From NCBI GenBank assembly GCA_964345005.1, contig CAYFPQ010000001.1:62001-126000 (forward strand): a stretch of 64,000 nucleotides of DNA, read 5' to 3'. Made by a program: the position numbers and the translations under genes. The notes under the pieces were generated by a model. The model did not search any database. It saw only the letters and a list, made by a program, of their open reading frames with translations, and was not told where the DNA came from. The DNA is from JABMPJ01 sp964345005 (GTDB lineage: Bacteria > Verrucomicrobiota > Kiritimatiellia > UBA8416 > JABMPJ01). Shown in pieces: positions 34,701 to 42,680 of the stretch (position 1 is its first letter; each line of letters starts with the position of its first letter).

Positions 34701-35942
34701 CCCCACATCGACCCGGTTGATTTGGCCGAACCCGTTGACGCCGACACGGTCTCGCTGCTCGCGGTACTGCGGAGGGCGATGGACGTCTATGTCGTCCGGC
34801 GTGACGATTCGCTGACGGTCATTGCCGGCTACCCGTGGTTTCTTGATTGGGGGCGCGATACGTTGATCTGCCTGCGCGGCATGATCGCGGCGGGGATGCA
34901 TGCGGAGTGTCGCGACATTCTGCGGCAGTTCGCCCGGTTCGAGAGGCAGGGCACGCTGCCGAACATGATCCGGGGCGGCGATGACTCCGACCGCGACACC
35001 TCCGATGCGCCGCTCTGGTTCATCGTGTCATGTGAAGACCTTTTCGATACCGGCGAGTCCACGTTACTGGATGTGGATTGCGATGGGCGATCGCTCAAGG
35101 AGGTCGTCCGTTCGATTGTCGATCACTATCTGAGGGGCACACCGAACGGAATTGTTGTGGATGCCGACAGCGGGTTGGTGTTCAGTCCTTCACACTACAC
35201 CTGGATGGATACGAACCATCCGGCCGGTACCCCGCGCGAAGGGTACCCCGTTGAGATACAGGCGCTCTGGTACCGTGCACTCTCGTTCGTGGCGAGGATC
35301 GATGACGATGCGGAACTGGCGGAGCTGGCGAAGCATGTACAGGCGTCGATCGCTTCCCACTATGTCCGCGCCGACGGATCGGGCCTCGCCGATTGCCTGC
35401 ACGCGGCTCCCGGCATTCCCGCGGCAGCTGCCGTTGCCGACGACCATGTGCGCTCCAATCAGCTTTTGGCCGTGACGCTCGGCGCCATTACCTCTCCAGA
35501 CGACTGTATGGCGGTCTTGCATGCCTGCGAGCAGCTCCTGGTGCCGGGTGCTATCCGCAGCCTGGCGGATCGTCCCGTTGAGCATGCGTTGCCGGTCCGC
35601 CGGGAAGGCGAACTACTCAACGACCCGCACCGCCCCTACCAGGGCCAGTACCGCGGGGATGAGGACACACGGCGTAAACCGGCCTACCATAACGGAACGG
35701 CTTGGACGTGGCCGTTCCCCTCCTACTGCGAGGCGCTGGTCCAGATCCATGGACCAGCCGCGCGTGACACGGCCCTGGCGCTGCTGCGGAGCAGTGAGGT
35801 GCTGCTCGGCCGGGGTTGCATTGGGCAGATTCCAGAAATCCTTGATGGCGACGCCCCGCACATGGATCGAGGGTGTGGAGCCCAGGCCTGGGGCGTCACA
35901 GAGCTCTATCGTGTGCTTGCACTTCTGCAGCGAAACTCATAG
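31713..35942 (+). CDS. Bifunctional GH13 alpha-amylase-like / glycogen debranching enzyme
   Basis: The 1409-residue protein joins two enzymes. Residues about 150-580 form a GH13 barrel with nucleophile Asp327 (GFRCDAGYM), acid Glu356 (FLLEGLGG) and Asp415 (YAETHDN). Residues about 1010-1405 form an amylo-alpha-1,6-glucosidase domain of the GDE type (VIAGYPWFLDWGRDTLICLRG from residue 1037). The middle holds beta domains. This resembles the two-activity logic of eukaryotic debranching enzyme, though I cannot say whether the first part is a transferase or hydrolase. ATG 31713 is chosen; the open frame upstream to 31551 is repeat DNA. It starts the glycogen block. There is no signal peptide, so it acts in the cytosol. 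Confidence 0.9.
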   Translation: MPVAQTPRAGSRFRLFRGDTVTFTLTCHPGCEGAAYLRTNIGWAAVRRQEIISFVEEQTPVLDRDWHDVPMRQVGSNRWELSLGLCEVGRFEAKPYLLPGPGQQPVWDHGENVVIKVEPAETVCGNSVYSAFVRQFGPNRTSGAVSEEQDAAAATLDKDGFTVIPRSGTFRELIQELDHIIGTLGFRTLHLLPVHPVPTTYARMGRFGSPFAPLDFMDVDPAMAEFDRRTTPLDQYIELIDAIHARGGRLLMDIPANHTGWASHLQNEHPEWFARHHDSSFRSPGAWGVTWEDLSELDYGTGKALWEAMADVFLRWCRLGVDGFRCDAGYMVPYDVWNYIISRVRAQFPDTIFLLEGLGGPRAATEQLLDGANMNWAYSELFQSYSSRQVEAEVMGGARMADTRGLMVHYAETHDNTRMAASSPAYSRMRTALTALTSTEGAFGITAGVEWFATERVDVHGAPSLNWGSSENQVTEVGRLNGLLATHPAFGPGTEFEWVSQADGHTVAVLRSRRDGECVLVLANLDCDHQRHVQWARTRFEVDGDVVDLLSGHTVVPAEEGNHYRITLEPAAVLCLGCEQAANGPADEPAAVLRQRARAAVLELYTTITGCGDVGDLDLDDATSCYLADPVAYWRTLSPYGSFALTTWQWPQDLSRDVMWPDGHALLVQCEHPFRIDLAEGGAVTYRARSFEIERGHVVLIPPRATPDDHAIRRAVLYLRVHDPKGTQRGEDTLLLLPSASLAPATTVDGAVAVERRCYALCTNGRGAMAQVRGAWGELESQYDALLAGNCHPGYPVDRQVMLTRCRVWVVYQGYYQELGRTCLRSFGQQPDGEVRWRFDVPVGRGKVMALDVALRMLRGENAVELVFSRIEEAWGEGVLSGDEPVRLVIRPDVEDRINHGKTKAFAGPEAHWPQAVERTREGFLFRPDKQRALRVAVSEGRFQWEPEWTYMVHHQHEADRGLDAVSDLFSPGYLDCELTGGESTMLRASIEGPKRPHIDPVDLAEPVDADTVSLLAVLRRAMDVYVVRRDDSLTVIAGYPWFLDWGRDTLICLRGMIAAGMHAECRDILRQFARFERQGTLPNMIRGGDDSDRDTSDAPLWFIVSCEDLFDTGESTLLDVDCDGRSLKEVVRSIVDHYLRGTPNGIVVDADSGLVFSPSHYTWMDTNHPAGTPREGYPVEIQALWYRALSFVARIDDDAELAELAKHVQASIASHYVRADGSGLADCLHAAPGIPAAAAVADDHVRSNQLLAVTLGAITSPDDCMAVLHACEQLLVPGAIRSLADRPVEHALPVRREGELLNDPHRPYQGQYRGDEDTRRKPAYHNGTAWTWPFPSYCEALVQIHGPAARDTALALLRSSEVLLGRGCIGQIPEILDGDAPHMDRGCGAQAWGVTELYRVLALLQRNS

Positions 35943-36055
35943 AGTCGCTCCACATCTTGAATGAATTGGATTGCCTCCGTACTGCCCCGTTTCCTATGGG
36001 CGCTGGATCTTGGGCTCAGGGCGGCGAAACCAACAATGTTGGGAGATTCGTGCGT

Positions 36056-36328
36056 ATGGGTGCACAGGTAAAACGCCGGCGGGTCAAGTTCCAGATCCGC
36101 GCCGAAGAGAACAGCAAGGTGTCTATAGCAGGCACCTTCAACGGGTGGAATCCGGACAAGCACATTCTCAAGAAGAAGGGCGACATGTTCGAACTGAACG
36201 TGCTGCTGGAGCCCGGTCAATATCAATACAAGTTTGTTGTGAACGGCATCTGGTGTGTCGATCCGGAACGTCCGGACTGGTCGCCGAACGAGTATGGTTC
36301 ACTGAATAGCGTGGTCACAGTAACGTAG
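36056..36328 (+). CDS. Stand-alone CBM48 / AMPK-type glycogen-binding protein
   Basis: The 90-residue protein is a single early-set beta sandwich: VKFQIRAEENSKVSIAGTFN, GWNPDKHILKKKGD, then QYQYKFVVNGIWCVDP. These are the signature residues of CBM48 and AMPK-beta glycogen-binding modules, including the tryptophan of the sugar platform (GTFNGWNP). No catalytic domain is attached. The start ATG 36056 has GGGAG ten bases upstream. It lies 113 bases after the debranching fusion and 81 bases before glgP, so it may tether glycogen enzymes to the granule or sense glycogen. That role is inferred. Confidence 0.88.
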   Translation: MGAQVKRRRVKFQIRAEENSKVSIAGTFNGWNPDKHILKKKGDMFELNVLLEPGQYQYKFVVNGIWCVDPERPDWSPNEYGSLNSVVTVT

Positions 36329-36409
36329 TCCATCCCCTCCACGAACGTGGCGTGCCAGACTGCCGGTCATCCAGTGACTTCCATTGCAAGATAGAAAGAG
36401 TCTTACTCA

Positions 36410-38968
36410 ATGAAGAATATCCAACTTTTCAACGTGGCGCCGTCGGTGCCTAAAGAGGTCCGTTTTCTCGAAACCTTGGCCAACAACCTCTGGTGGTGTT
36501 GGTGTCCCGATGCCATCGACCTGTTTCGGCGTATCGATCCAGCGTTGTGGACGGAGTGCAAGCACAGCCCGCTTAAGTTTTTCAGCAAGCTGCCGCCTGA
36601 GCGGTTGGCCGAGCTCCCTTCCGACGACGGGTTCATCGCGCATATGGAAGAGGTGCGTGAACTGTTCGAGGCTCAAGTTCGCAAGGACTGTAAGGGCGAG
36701 GATACCTGTGCCGCCCGCGATGGTGTTGCCTACTTCTCGCTTGAGTATGGCATTCATGAGAGCGTGCGTCTCTACTCCGGCGGGCTGGGGTGTCTGGCAG
36801 GCGACCACCTGAAGTCGGCCTCCGATCTGAACCTGCCCCTTGTGGCTGTCGGGCTTATGTACCGTCAGGGCTATTTCCAGCAGTATCTCGACGAAGACGG
36901 GATGCAGCGGGAATTCTATCCCGAGAGCGAAATGCACCACATGCCCATGAAGAAGGTCTGCGACGGCGACAACAGCCCCATCCAGATCGGTGTGCCCTTC
37001 CCGGATGGGGAACTGCGCGCCGAGATATGGCAGCTCAACGTGGGGCGTGTGCCTCTCTTCCTTCTGGATGCCAATATCCCGGCCAACAAGCCCGAGTACC
37101 GTGGCATAACGGCTCAGCTCTACGGTGGCGACCAGGTTATGCGTATCCGCCAGGAGATGCTCCTGGGTGTCGGCGGCGTACGTGCGTTGCTGGCCATGGG
37201 CTTCGATCCGCATGTCTACCATCTCAATGAGGGGCATGCCGCATTTCTCGGACTGGGTCGTATTGCGCACCTGGTCCAGTCGCAGGGCATCGACACCAAG
37301 ACCGCGTTCGAGGTGATGTCGCGGACCAACATCTTCACCACGCATACGCCGGTACCGGCCGGGAACGAGACTTTTCCCGCCACGATGCTTAAGCCGTACT
37401 TCAAGGCATTGGAGGCGGAGGTGGGTGTCAAAGCCACCGATGCCATCAAGTGGGGGCAGACTCCGGGCACCAATCCCGACGAGGACGTGTCCATGACCAT
37501 TCTTGGCATGCGCTGTGCCCACTTCTACAACGCCGTCAGCAAGCTGCACGGCGTTGTCGCGCGAAAGATGTGGTCTTATCTCTGGCCGGACCTCCCCAAC
37601 GAGGAAGTGCCGATCGGACATGTCACGAACGGCGTTCACATTTCGTCGTGGCTATCGACCGACATCGCGGCACTGTTCGACCGCTACCTCGGACGTGACT
37701 GGCGAGATCATCTCGGCAATGAGAACGTCGTCAAGCGTATCGACCGCATTCCGGCTGACATGCTCTGGCGCACACACGAACTGGGGCGTGCCCGACTGGT
37801 CCGCGCCACGCGCGAGCATGGCGAGCAGCAGTATAAGGCCCGCAACGCGACGCGGCAGGAACTCGATGCCATATCGTCGGTGTTCGATGCGGACACACTG
37901 ACGATCGGTTTCGCACGACGTTTTGCCTCGTACAAGCGCGCGACGCTGCTCCTGAAACACCCGGAACGCTTCGAGGAACTGTTGACTAGCGAGGAGCGTC
38001 CGGTGCAGCTCGTATTCGCCGGGAAGGCGCATCCGGCAGACGAGGCCGGCAAGAACCTGATCAAGGAGATCATTGCTTTTTCGCGCAAGCCCTCGGTACG
38101 GCACAAGATCATCTTTCTCGAGAACTACGATATTCAGCTTGCCCGCTACATGGTGCAGGGCGTTGACGTCTGGATGAACACGCCGCGCCGTCCGCAAGAG
38201 GCGAGCGGTACTTCGGGCATGAAGGCGGCGGCCAACGGCGGCCTGCATTGCAGCATCCTCGATGGCTGGTGGGACGAGGGTTACACCCCCGATACCGGCT
38301 GGGCCATCGGAAACCGTGCGGACTACGTCAACAGCGACTACCAGGACCAGGTCGAGTCACAAGCGCTCTACAACCTGCTTGAGAACGAGGTCATTCCGAC
38401 ATTTTATACGCGCTCCAAGAGCGACGTGCCCGAGCGGTGGGTGGAGATGATGAAGGCGTCGATGAAGATGACGCTTGGTTTTTTCACCACGCATCGTATG
38501 CTCGAGGAGTACCGTGATCGGTACTACAGTGCCGCGCTCGATGTCTATGACCGCTTGATCGGGGATGACGCGAAGGAGGCGAAGGCACTGGTATCGCAGC
38601 GGAAACGGCTTGAGTCGTGCTGGGGCGGTGTGAATATCGAGCTGCCTGTGCCGGATCGTGACCTGGCCGGTTTGCACGTGGGTGACACGTTCGTCGTAAC
38701 CAGTCTGGTTGAGCTGGGCGAGCTGACACCGGACGAGGTAGACGTGGAGGTCTACTACGGGATCGCCGATTCGCAGAACGAGATTGTTGAGAGCGAGGTC
38801 CAGGAGATGACCATGGCGGAGGAGCAAGGTGACGGGCGATACCTCTATCGCCAGGAGTTGCCGTGCAGCAGGGCGGGCCGCTATGGACTGACGGCCAGGG
38901 TGGTCCCGAAGGGGTCTGACTGGTCGAGCACGATGCCCGGCTATACCACCTGGGCCAACGGGGCATAA
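36410..38968 (+). CDS. glgP: Alpha-glucan phosphorylase
   Basis: The enzyme releases glucose-1-phosphate from alpha-1,4-glucans with phosphate. The 852-residue protein belongs to the shorter GT35 branch (start IQLFNVAPSVPKEVRFLETL, then LANNLWWCWCPDA). The PLP lysine is Lys605 in SGTSGMKAAANGG, followed by DGWWDEGYTPDTGWAIG. A C-terminal beta domain of about 120 residues is typical of this branch. Start ATG 36410 has AGAAAGAG upstream. It lies between the CBM48 gene and glgA on one strand; degradation and synthesis genes are therefore combined in one block. Confidence 0.93.
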   Translation: MKNIQLFNVAPSVPKEVRFLETLANNLWWCWCPDAIDLFRRIDPALWTECKHSPLKFFSKLPPERLAELPSDDGFIAHMEEVRELFEAQVRKDCKGEDTCAARDGVAYFSLEYGIHESVRLYSGGLGCLAGDHLKSASDLNLPLVAVGLMYRQGYFQQYLDEDGMQREFYPESEMHHMPMKKVCDGDNSPIQIGVPFPDGELRAEIWQLNVGRVPLFLLDANIPANKPEYRGITAQLYGGDQVMRIRQEMLLGVGGVRALLAMGFDPHVYHLNEGHAAFLGLGRIAHLVQSQGIDTKTAFEVMSRTNIFTTHTPVPAGNETFPATMLKPYFKALEAEVGVKATDAIKWGQTPGTNPDEDVSMTILGMRCAHFYNAVSKLHGVVARKMWSYLWPDLPNEEVPIGHVTNGVHISSWLSTDIAALFDRYLGRDWRDHLGNENVVKRIDRIPADMLWRTHELGRARLVRATREHGEQQYKARNATRQELDAISSVFDADTLTIGFARRFASYKRATLLLKHPERFEELLTSEERPVQLVFAGKAHPADEAGKNLIKEIIAFSRKPSVRHKIIFLENYDIQLARYMVQGVDVWMNTPRRPQEASGTSGMKAAANGGLHCSILDGWWDEGYTPDTGWAIGNRADYVNSDYQDQVESQALYNLLENEVIPTFYTRSKSDVPERWVEMMKASMKMTLGFFTTHRMLEEYRDRYYSAALDVYDRLIGDDAKEAKALVSQRKRLESCWGGVNIELPVPDRDLAGLHVGDTFVVTSLVELGELTPDEVDVEVYYGIADSQNEIVESEVQEMTMAEEQGDGRYLYRQELPCSRAGRYGLTARVVPKGSDWSSTMPGYTTWANGA

Positions 38969-38997
38969 GCCCACATGCCGAAGGGGCAGAGAGGCAG

Positions 38998-40533
38998 ATG
39001 ATGCAACGAAATCCGCGCATCCTGATCGTCACTCCGGAGATCACCTACCTGCCCAACGGCATGGGAAATGCCGCCAACCACATGCGCGCCAAGGCCGGTG
39101 GTCTGGCCGACGTTTCGGCTTCTCTGGTCTCGGCGCTTTTCGAGCTTGGCGCAGAGGTCCATGTGGCGCTCCCGCACTATCGGCGCATGTTCAACGTGGA
39201 TGTCGGTCGCCTAATCAATGACGAGCTGCGCATCTACAAGCAGGTGCTCCCCGATTCGCGAATCCACCTGGCCCAGGACCGAATCTTCTACTATCAGAGC
39301 GAGGTCTACAGCTCGTCGGTGGACACCAGTAAGCGGCTGGCGCTCGTCTTTCAGCGCGAGGTGATCAACAACATCGTTCCCAAGGTCAATCCCGACCTGA
39401 TTCACTGCAACGATTGGATGACAGGGCTGATCCCCGCCATGGCAAGGCGCCACGGCATTCCTTCCCTGATGACCATTCACAACATCCACACCCAGGAAGT
39501 CACGCTCGACCAAGTCGAGGAAACGGGAATCGACGCGGCCGAGTTCTGGCAGGACCTGTTCTACAAGTGGTATGCCGGCGACTACGAATCGACGCGCTGG
39601 AGCAACCCGGTTGACCTGCTCGCCAGCGGTATTTTTGCCTCCCATTTCGTGAACACCGTGAGTCCTTCCTTCCTCTATGAGGTGTGCGACGGTCAGCACG
39701 CCTTCGTACCGCCCTCCGTCCGTAGCGAGATTGCCCAGAAGATGATGGCGGGCTGTGCTTCCGGTATTCTCAACGCTCCCGATCCCTCGTTCGATCCGGC
39801 AACCGACGAGCTGATCCAGCACCGGTTCGGCCCCGACACCCACACCGAAGCGAAACGGAAGAACAAGCTGCATCTGCAGGAGCGGCTGGGGCTTGTACAG
39901 GATGCCGATGCCCCGATGCTCTTCTGGCCGTCACGTCTCGATCCCGTCCAGAAGGGCTGCCAGATTCTGGCCGATATTCTCTACAACCTGGTTTCGCACT
40001 ACGAGGACGAGAACCTCCAAGTGGTCTTCGTGGCAGCCGGGCCGTTTCAGATCTGGTTTCGTGGGATTGTCAACCAGCACAAACTGCATGATCGAGTGGC
40101 GGTGTACGGCTTTGACGAAGAGACCTCGCACCAGGCCTATGCGGGTTCGGACTTCATGCTGATGCCATCCCTGTTTGAACCGTGCGGCCTGCCGCAGATG
40201 GTGAGTTCCATCTACGGGTCGCTCCCGGTTGTGCATGATACTGGGGGGTTGCATGATACCGTGACCATGCTCGATGCAGGTCGGGGCACCGGGAACGGCT
40301 TCCCCTTCGCGACGTACGACGGAAACGGGCTTTGGTGGGCGATCGAGCGGGCGATGAATTTCTACCGGCTGCCGGCCGAAGTAAAGGAGGCGCAAATCAG
40401 CCGCATCATGCGCGAAAGCACGGCGCGGTTCACCCATGCCAACACTGCGCGGGAGTACATTGATATCTATGAACGCATGCTCGAACGCCCCCTTGTCGCT
40501 CATAAGACGGGACCCGTGGCTGGAACCCTATAG
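38998..40533 (+). CDS. glgA: Glycogen synthase
   Basis: GlgA extends alpha-1,4-glucan from ADP- or UDP-glucose. The 511-residue GT5 enzyme has the N-terminal donor motif KAGGLADV at residues 32-39 and the C-terminal EPCGLPQMVSSIYGSLPVVHDTGGL. Compared with Escherichia coli GlgA (477 residues) it has an insertion near residues 15-30 (YLPNGMGNAANHMRA) before KAGGLADV. Two adjacent ATG codons (38998, 39001) follow a GAGAGG site. Its last 65 bases overlap the glgB start. No glgC lies in the window, so the sugar donor comes from elsewhere in the genome. Confidence 0.92.
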   Translation: MMQRNPRILIVTPEITYLPNGMGNAANHMRAKAGGLADVSASLVSALFELGAEVHVALPHYRRMFNVDVGRLINDELRIYKQVLPDSRIHLAQDRIFYYQSEVYSSSVDTSKRLALVFQREVINNIVPKVNPDLIHCNDWMTGLIPAMARRHGIPSLMTIHNIHTQEVTLDQVEETGIDAAEFWQDLFYKWYAGDYESTRWSNPVDLLASGIFASHFVNTVSPSFLYEVCDGQHAFVPPSVRSEIAQKMMAGCASGILNAPDPSFDPATDELIQHRFGPDTHTEAKRKNKLHLQERLGLVQDADAPMLFWPSRLDPVQKGCQILADILYNLVSHYEDENLQVVFVAAGPFQIWFRGIVNQHKLHDRVAVYGFDEETSHQAYAGSDFMLMPSLFEPCGLPQMVSSIYGSLPVVHDTGGLHDTVTMLDAGRGTGNGFPFATYDGNGLWWAIERAMNFYRLPAEVKEAQISRIMRESTARFTHANTAREYIDIYERMLERPLVAHKTGPVAGTL

Positions 40534-42529
40534 CGAGTGCCTTCAGCGGCGCTGGAACCGTGTCAACGAGGCTGCGGCGCGACTGGCAGCCGACCGGGAT
40601 CTTTCCGACCACTCCCTGAGCTACGATTACTACGGCCTGCACCGTACGCCGGATGGCTGGGTCTTTCGCGAGTGGGCTCCGAACGCGACAGCCATCCATC
40701 TGCTGGGTCCGTTCAATGACTGGAGCGAGTCTGACGCCTTCTTGATGCGTCGTCTCAACGACCGCGGCGACTGGGAACTGCACCTGGCGGCGGACGTGCT
40801 GAACCACAAAGACCTCTACCGGCTGCGGGTTCATTGGTCCGGCGGCAGCGGCGACCGCATTCCCACGCATGCGCGCCGGGTTGTGCAGGATAGCTCCACG
40901 CACATCTTCAATGCGCAGGTGTGGTCGCCTTCCGAGCCCTACCAGCGGCGCCATCCCTCGCCGTCGCGCCCGACCCCGCTGTTGATCTACGAGGCCCACG
41001 TAGGGATGGCACTCGAATGGGGGCGCGTGGGTACCTACGCGGAGTTCCGGGAGCATATCCTGCCGCGCATCAAAGATGCCGGTTACAATACCGTGCAGCT
41101 CATGGCCATCGCGGAGCATCCCTACTATGGGTCGTTTGGCTACCACGTCTCCAACTTCTTCGCCGCGTCTTCGCGTTTCGGGACGCCCGACGAACTGGCT
41201 GAGCTGGTGGATGTCGCTCATGGGATGGGCCTCTTCGTCATTATGGATATCGTCCACTCCCATGCCGTGAAGAACACGGCGGAGGGGCTGTCCGAGTTTG
41301 ATGGTACGACATACCAGTTCTTCCACGCCGGTGGCCGGGGCGATCACGATGCGTGGGATTCGCGCTGCTTCGACTACGGCAAGCTCGACGTACAGCACTT
41401 CCTTCTCTCCAACTGTCGCTACTGGATGGAGCAGTATGGCTTCGATGGTTTCAGGTTCGATGGCGTCACCAGCATGCTCTACCTGCACCACGGGCACGGC
41501 ACGGCCTTTACCGATTATGGGAAGTACTTCGACTGGGCAGTCGACGAGGACGCCTGGGTTTACATGGCGCTGGCGAACCGCCTGATCCATGAGATCAACC
41601 CCGAGGCGGTCACTATTGCCGAGGACGTCAGTGGCATGCCCGGCCTCGCCGCACCGTTTGCGGATGGGGGGTGTGGGTTCGACTTCCGCCTCGCCATGGG
41701 CGTTTCCGACTGCTGGGTGCGGCACCTCAAAGAGGTAGCCGACGAGGACTGGCACATGAACGGCATCTGGCATGAGCTGACCAATCGCCGCGCCGACGAG
41801 AAGACCATCGGCTATGCCGAAAGCCACGACCAGGCTCTCGTCGGTAGCAAGACCATCAGTTTCGAGCTGATGGATGCCAGCATGTACACGCATATGGGCA
41901 TCCACGAGCCACATCCGGAGGTGGACCGCGGCATTGCGCTGCATAAGCTGATCCGTCTTGCCACGCTGGCGACGTGTGGTGAGGGTTACCTCAACTTCAT
42001 GGGCAACGAGTTCGGCCACCCCGAGTGGATCGATTTCCCACGCAAAGGCAACGACTGGTCCTATCACTACGCCCGGCGCCAGTGGAGCCTGCGTGATAAC
42101 CAGGATCTGAAGTACCACTACCTCGGCGATTTCGATGTGGCTATGGTTTCCGTGATCAAGGACGATTGCGTAGTAGGCGAACGTGAACCGCGGCTGCTCC
42201 ACACGCACAACGAACTGAAGATCCTCGTCTTCGAGCGTAACGGCGATATCTTCGTATTTAACTTCCATCCGTCCGGATCCTACCCGGACTACGGGATCGA
42301 GGTGCCGCCGGGGCAGTACTCAACCGTGCTGGACAGCGACGAACCACGCTTCGGTGGTTTCGATCGCCGTCCCGCCTTCCACGCCTACGAGACAGTTCCC
42401 GCCGTCGACGGCAACCAGCTTCGCCATATCCTCCGCCTTTACCTGCCATCTCGCACGGCCCTTGTACTCAAGCATACGAAGGGCCCGAGCGAGGCACAGC
42501 TGTCGGCTGTGGCTGCTGCTCTGTCCTGA
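40469..42529 (+). CDS. glgB: 1,4-alpha-glucan branching enzyme, eukaryotic-like form
   Basis: GlgB makes alpha-1,6 branches. The 686-residue protein begins with RDPWLEPYSECLQRRWN and YYGLHRTPDGWVFREWAPN (a CBM48 domain), which is the layout of the eukaryotic/PVC-type branching enzymes rather than the Escherichia coli type. GH13 residues are Asp331 (GFRFDGVTSML) and Glu385 (IAEDVSGMPG), with YAESHDQ as the third site. The start is placed at ATG 40469; ATG 40436 is also possible. In both cases it overlaps the end of glgA by 65-98 bases in another frame, which is a long overlap and suggests translational coupling. Confidence 0.92.
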   Translation: MNACSNAPLSLIRRDPWLEPYSECLQRRWNRVNEAAARLAADRDLSDHSLSYDYYGLHRTPDGWVFREWAPNATAIHLLGPFNDWSESDAFLMRRLNDRGDWELHLAADVLNHKDLYRLRVHWSGGSGDRIPTHARRVVQDSSTHIFNAQVWSPSEPYQRRHPSPSRPTPLLIYEAHVGMALEWGRVGTYAEFREHILPRIKDAGYNTVQLMAIAEHPYYGSFGYHVSNFFAASSRFGTPDELAELVDVAHGMGLFVIMDIVHSHAVKNTAEGLSEFDGTTYQFFHAGGRGDHDAWDSRCFDYGKLDVQHFLLSNCRYWMEQYGFDGFRFDGVTSMLYLHHGHGTAFTDYGKYFDWAVDEDAWVYMALANRLIHEINPEAVTIAEDVSGMPGLAAPFADGGCGFDFRLAMGVSDCWVRHLKEVADEDWHMNGIWHELTNRRADEKTIGYAESHDQALVGSKTISFELMDASMYTHMGIHEPHPEVDRGIALHKLIRLATLATCGEGYLNFMGNEFGHPEWIDFPRKGNDWSYHYARRQWSLRDNQDLKYHYLGDFDVAMVSVIKDDCVVGEREPRLLHTHNELKILVFERNGDIFVFNFHPSGSYPDYGIEVPPGQYSTVLDSDEPRFGGFDRRPAFHAYETVPAVDGNQLRHILRLYLPSRTALVLKHTKGPSEAQLSAVAAALS

Positions 42530-42568
42530 TCTGGAGCTGCCGTGATCTGAGAAGCTGAGGCCCGTGGC

Positions 42569-42597
42569 TTGACCGCCGTGACACCCATATCTAGAAT
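42569..42597 (+). promoter_or_regulatory. Putative sigma-70 promoter of the subtilase gene
   Basis: TTGACC (42569-42574), a 17-base spacer and TAGAAT (42592-42597) match the consensus well. Transcription would begin near 42604, 77 bases before ATG 42681, which has the ribosome site AGGGGA. Confidence 0.55.
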
Positions 42598-42680
42598 AGA
42601 CGCAACGTGATGGTCGCAGCATCAGAACATGGTCTCTGGCGGCGGCCTGAGCAGGAACTACCGAGATAACAGGGGACCTT

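Noticed and set aside
33024..34901. A 625-codon open frame on the minus strand inside the glucan fusion gene
   Set aside because: It is antisense to a protein with clear catalytic motifs and has a His/Arg/Pro-rich composition typical of mirror frames in GC-rich genes.
40430..42268. A 612-codon open frame on the minus strand inside glgB
   Set aside because: It mirrors the codon structure of glgB; no family motif, signal or ribosome site is seen.
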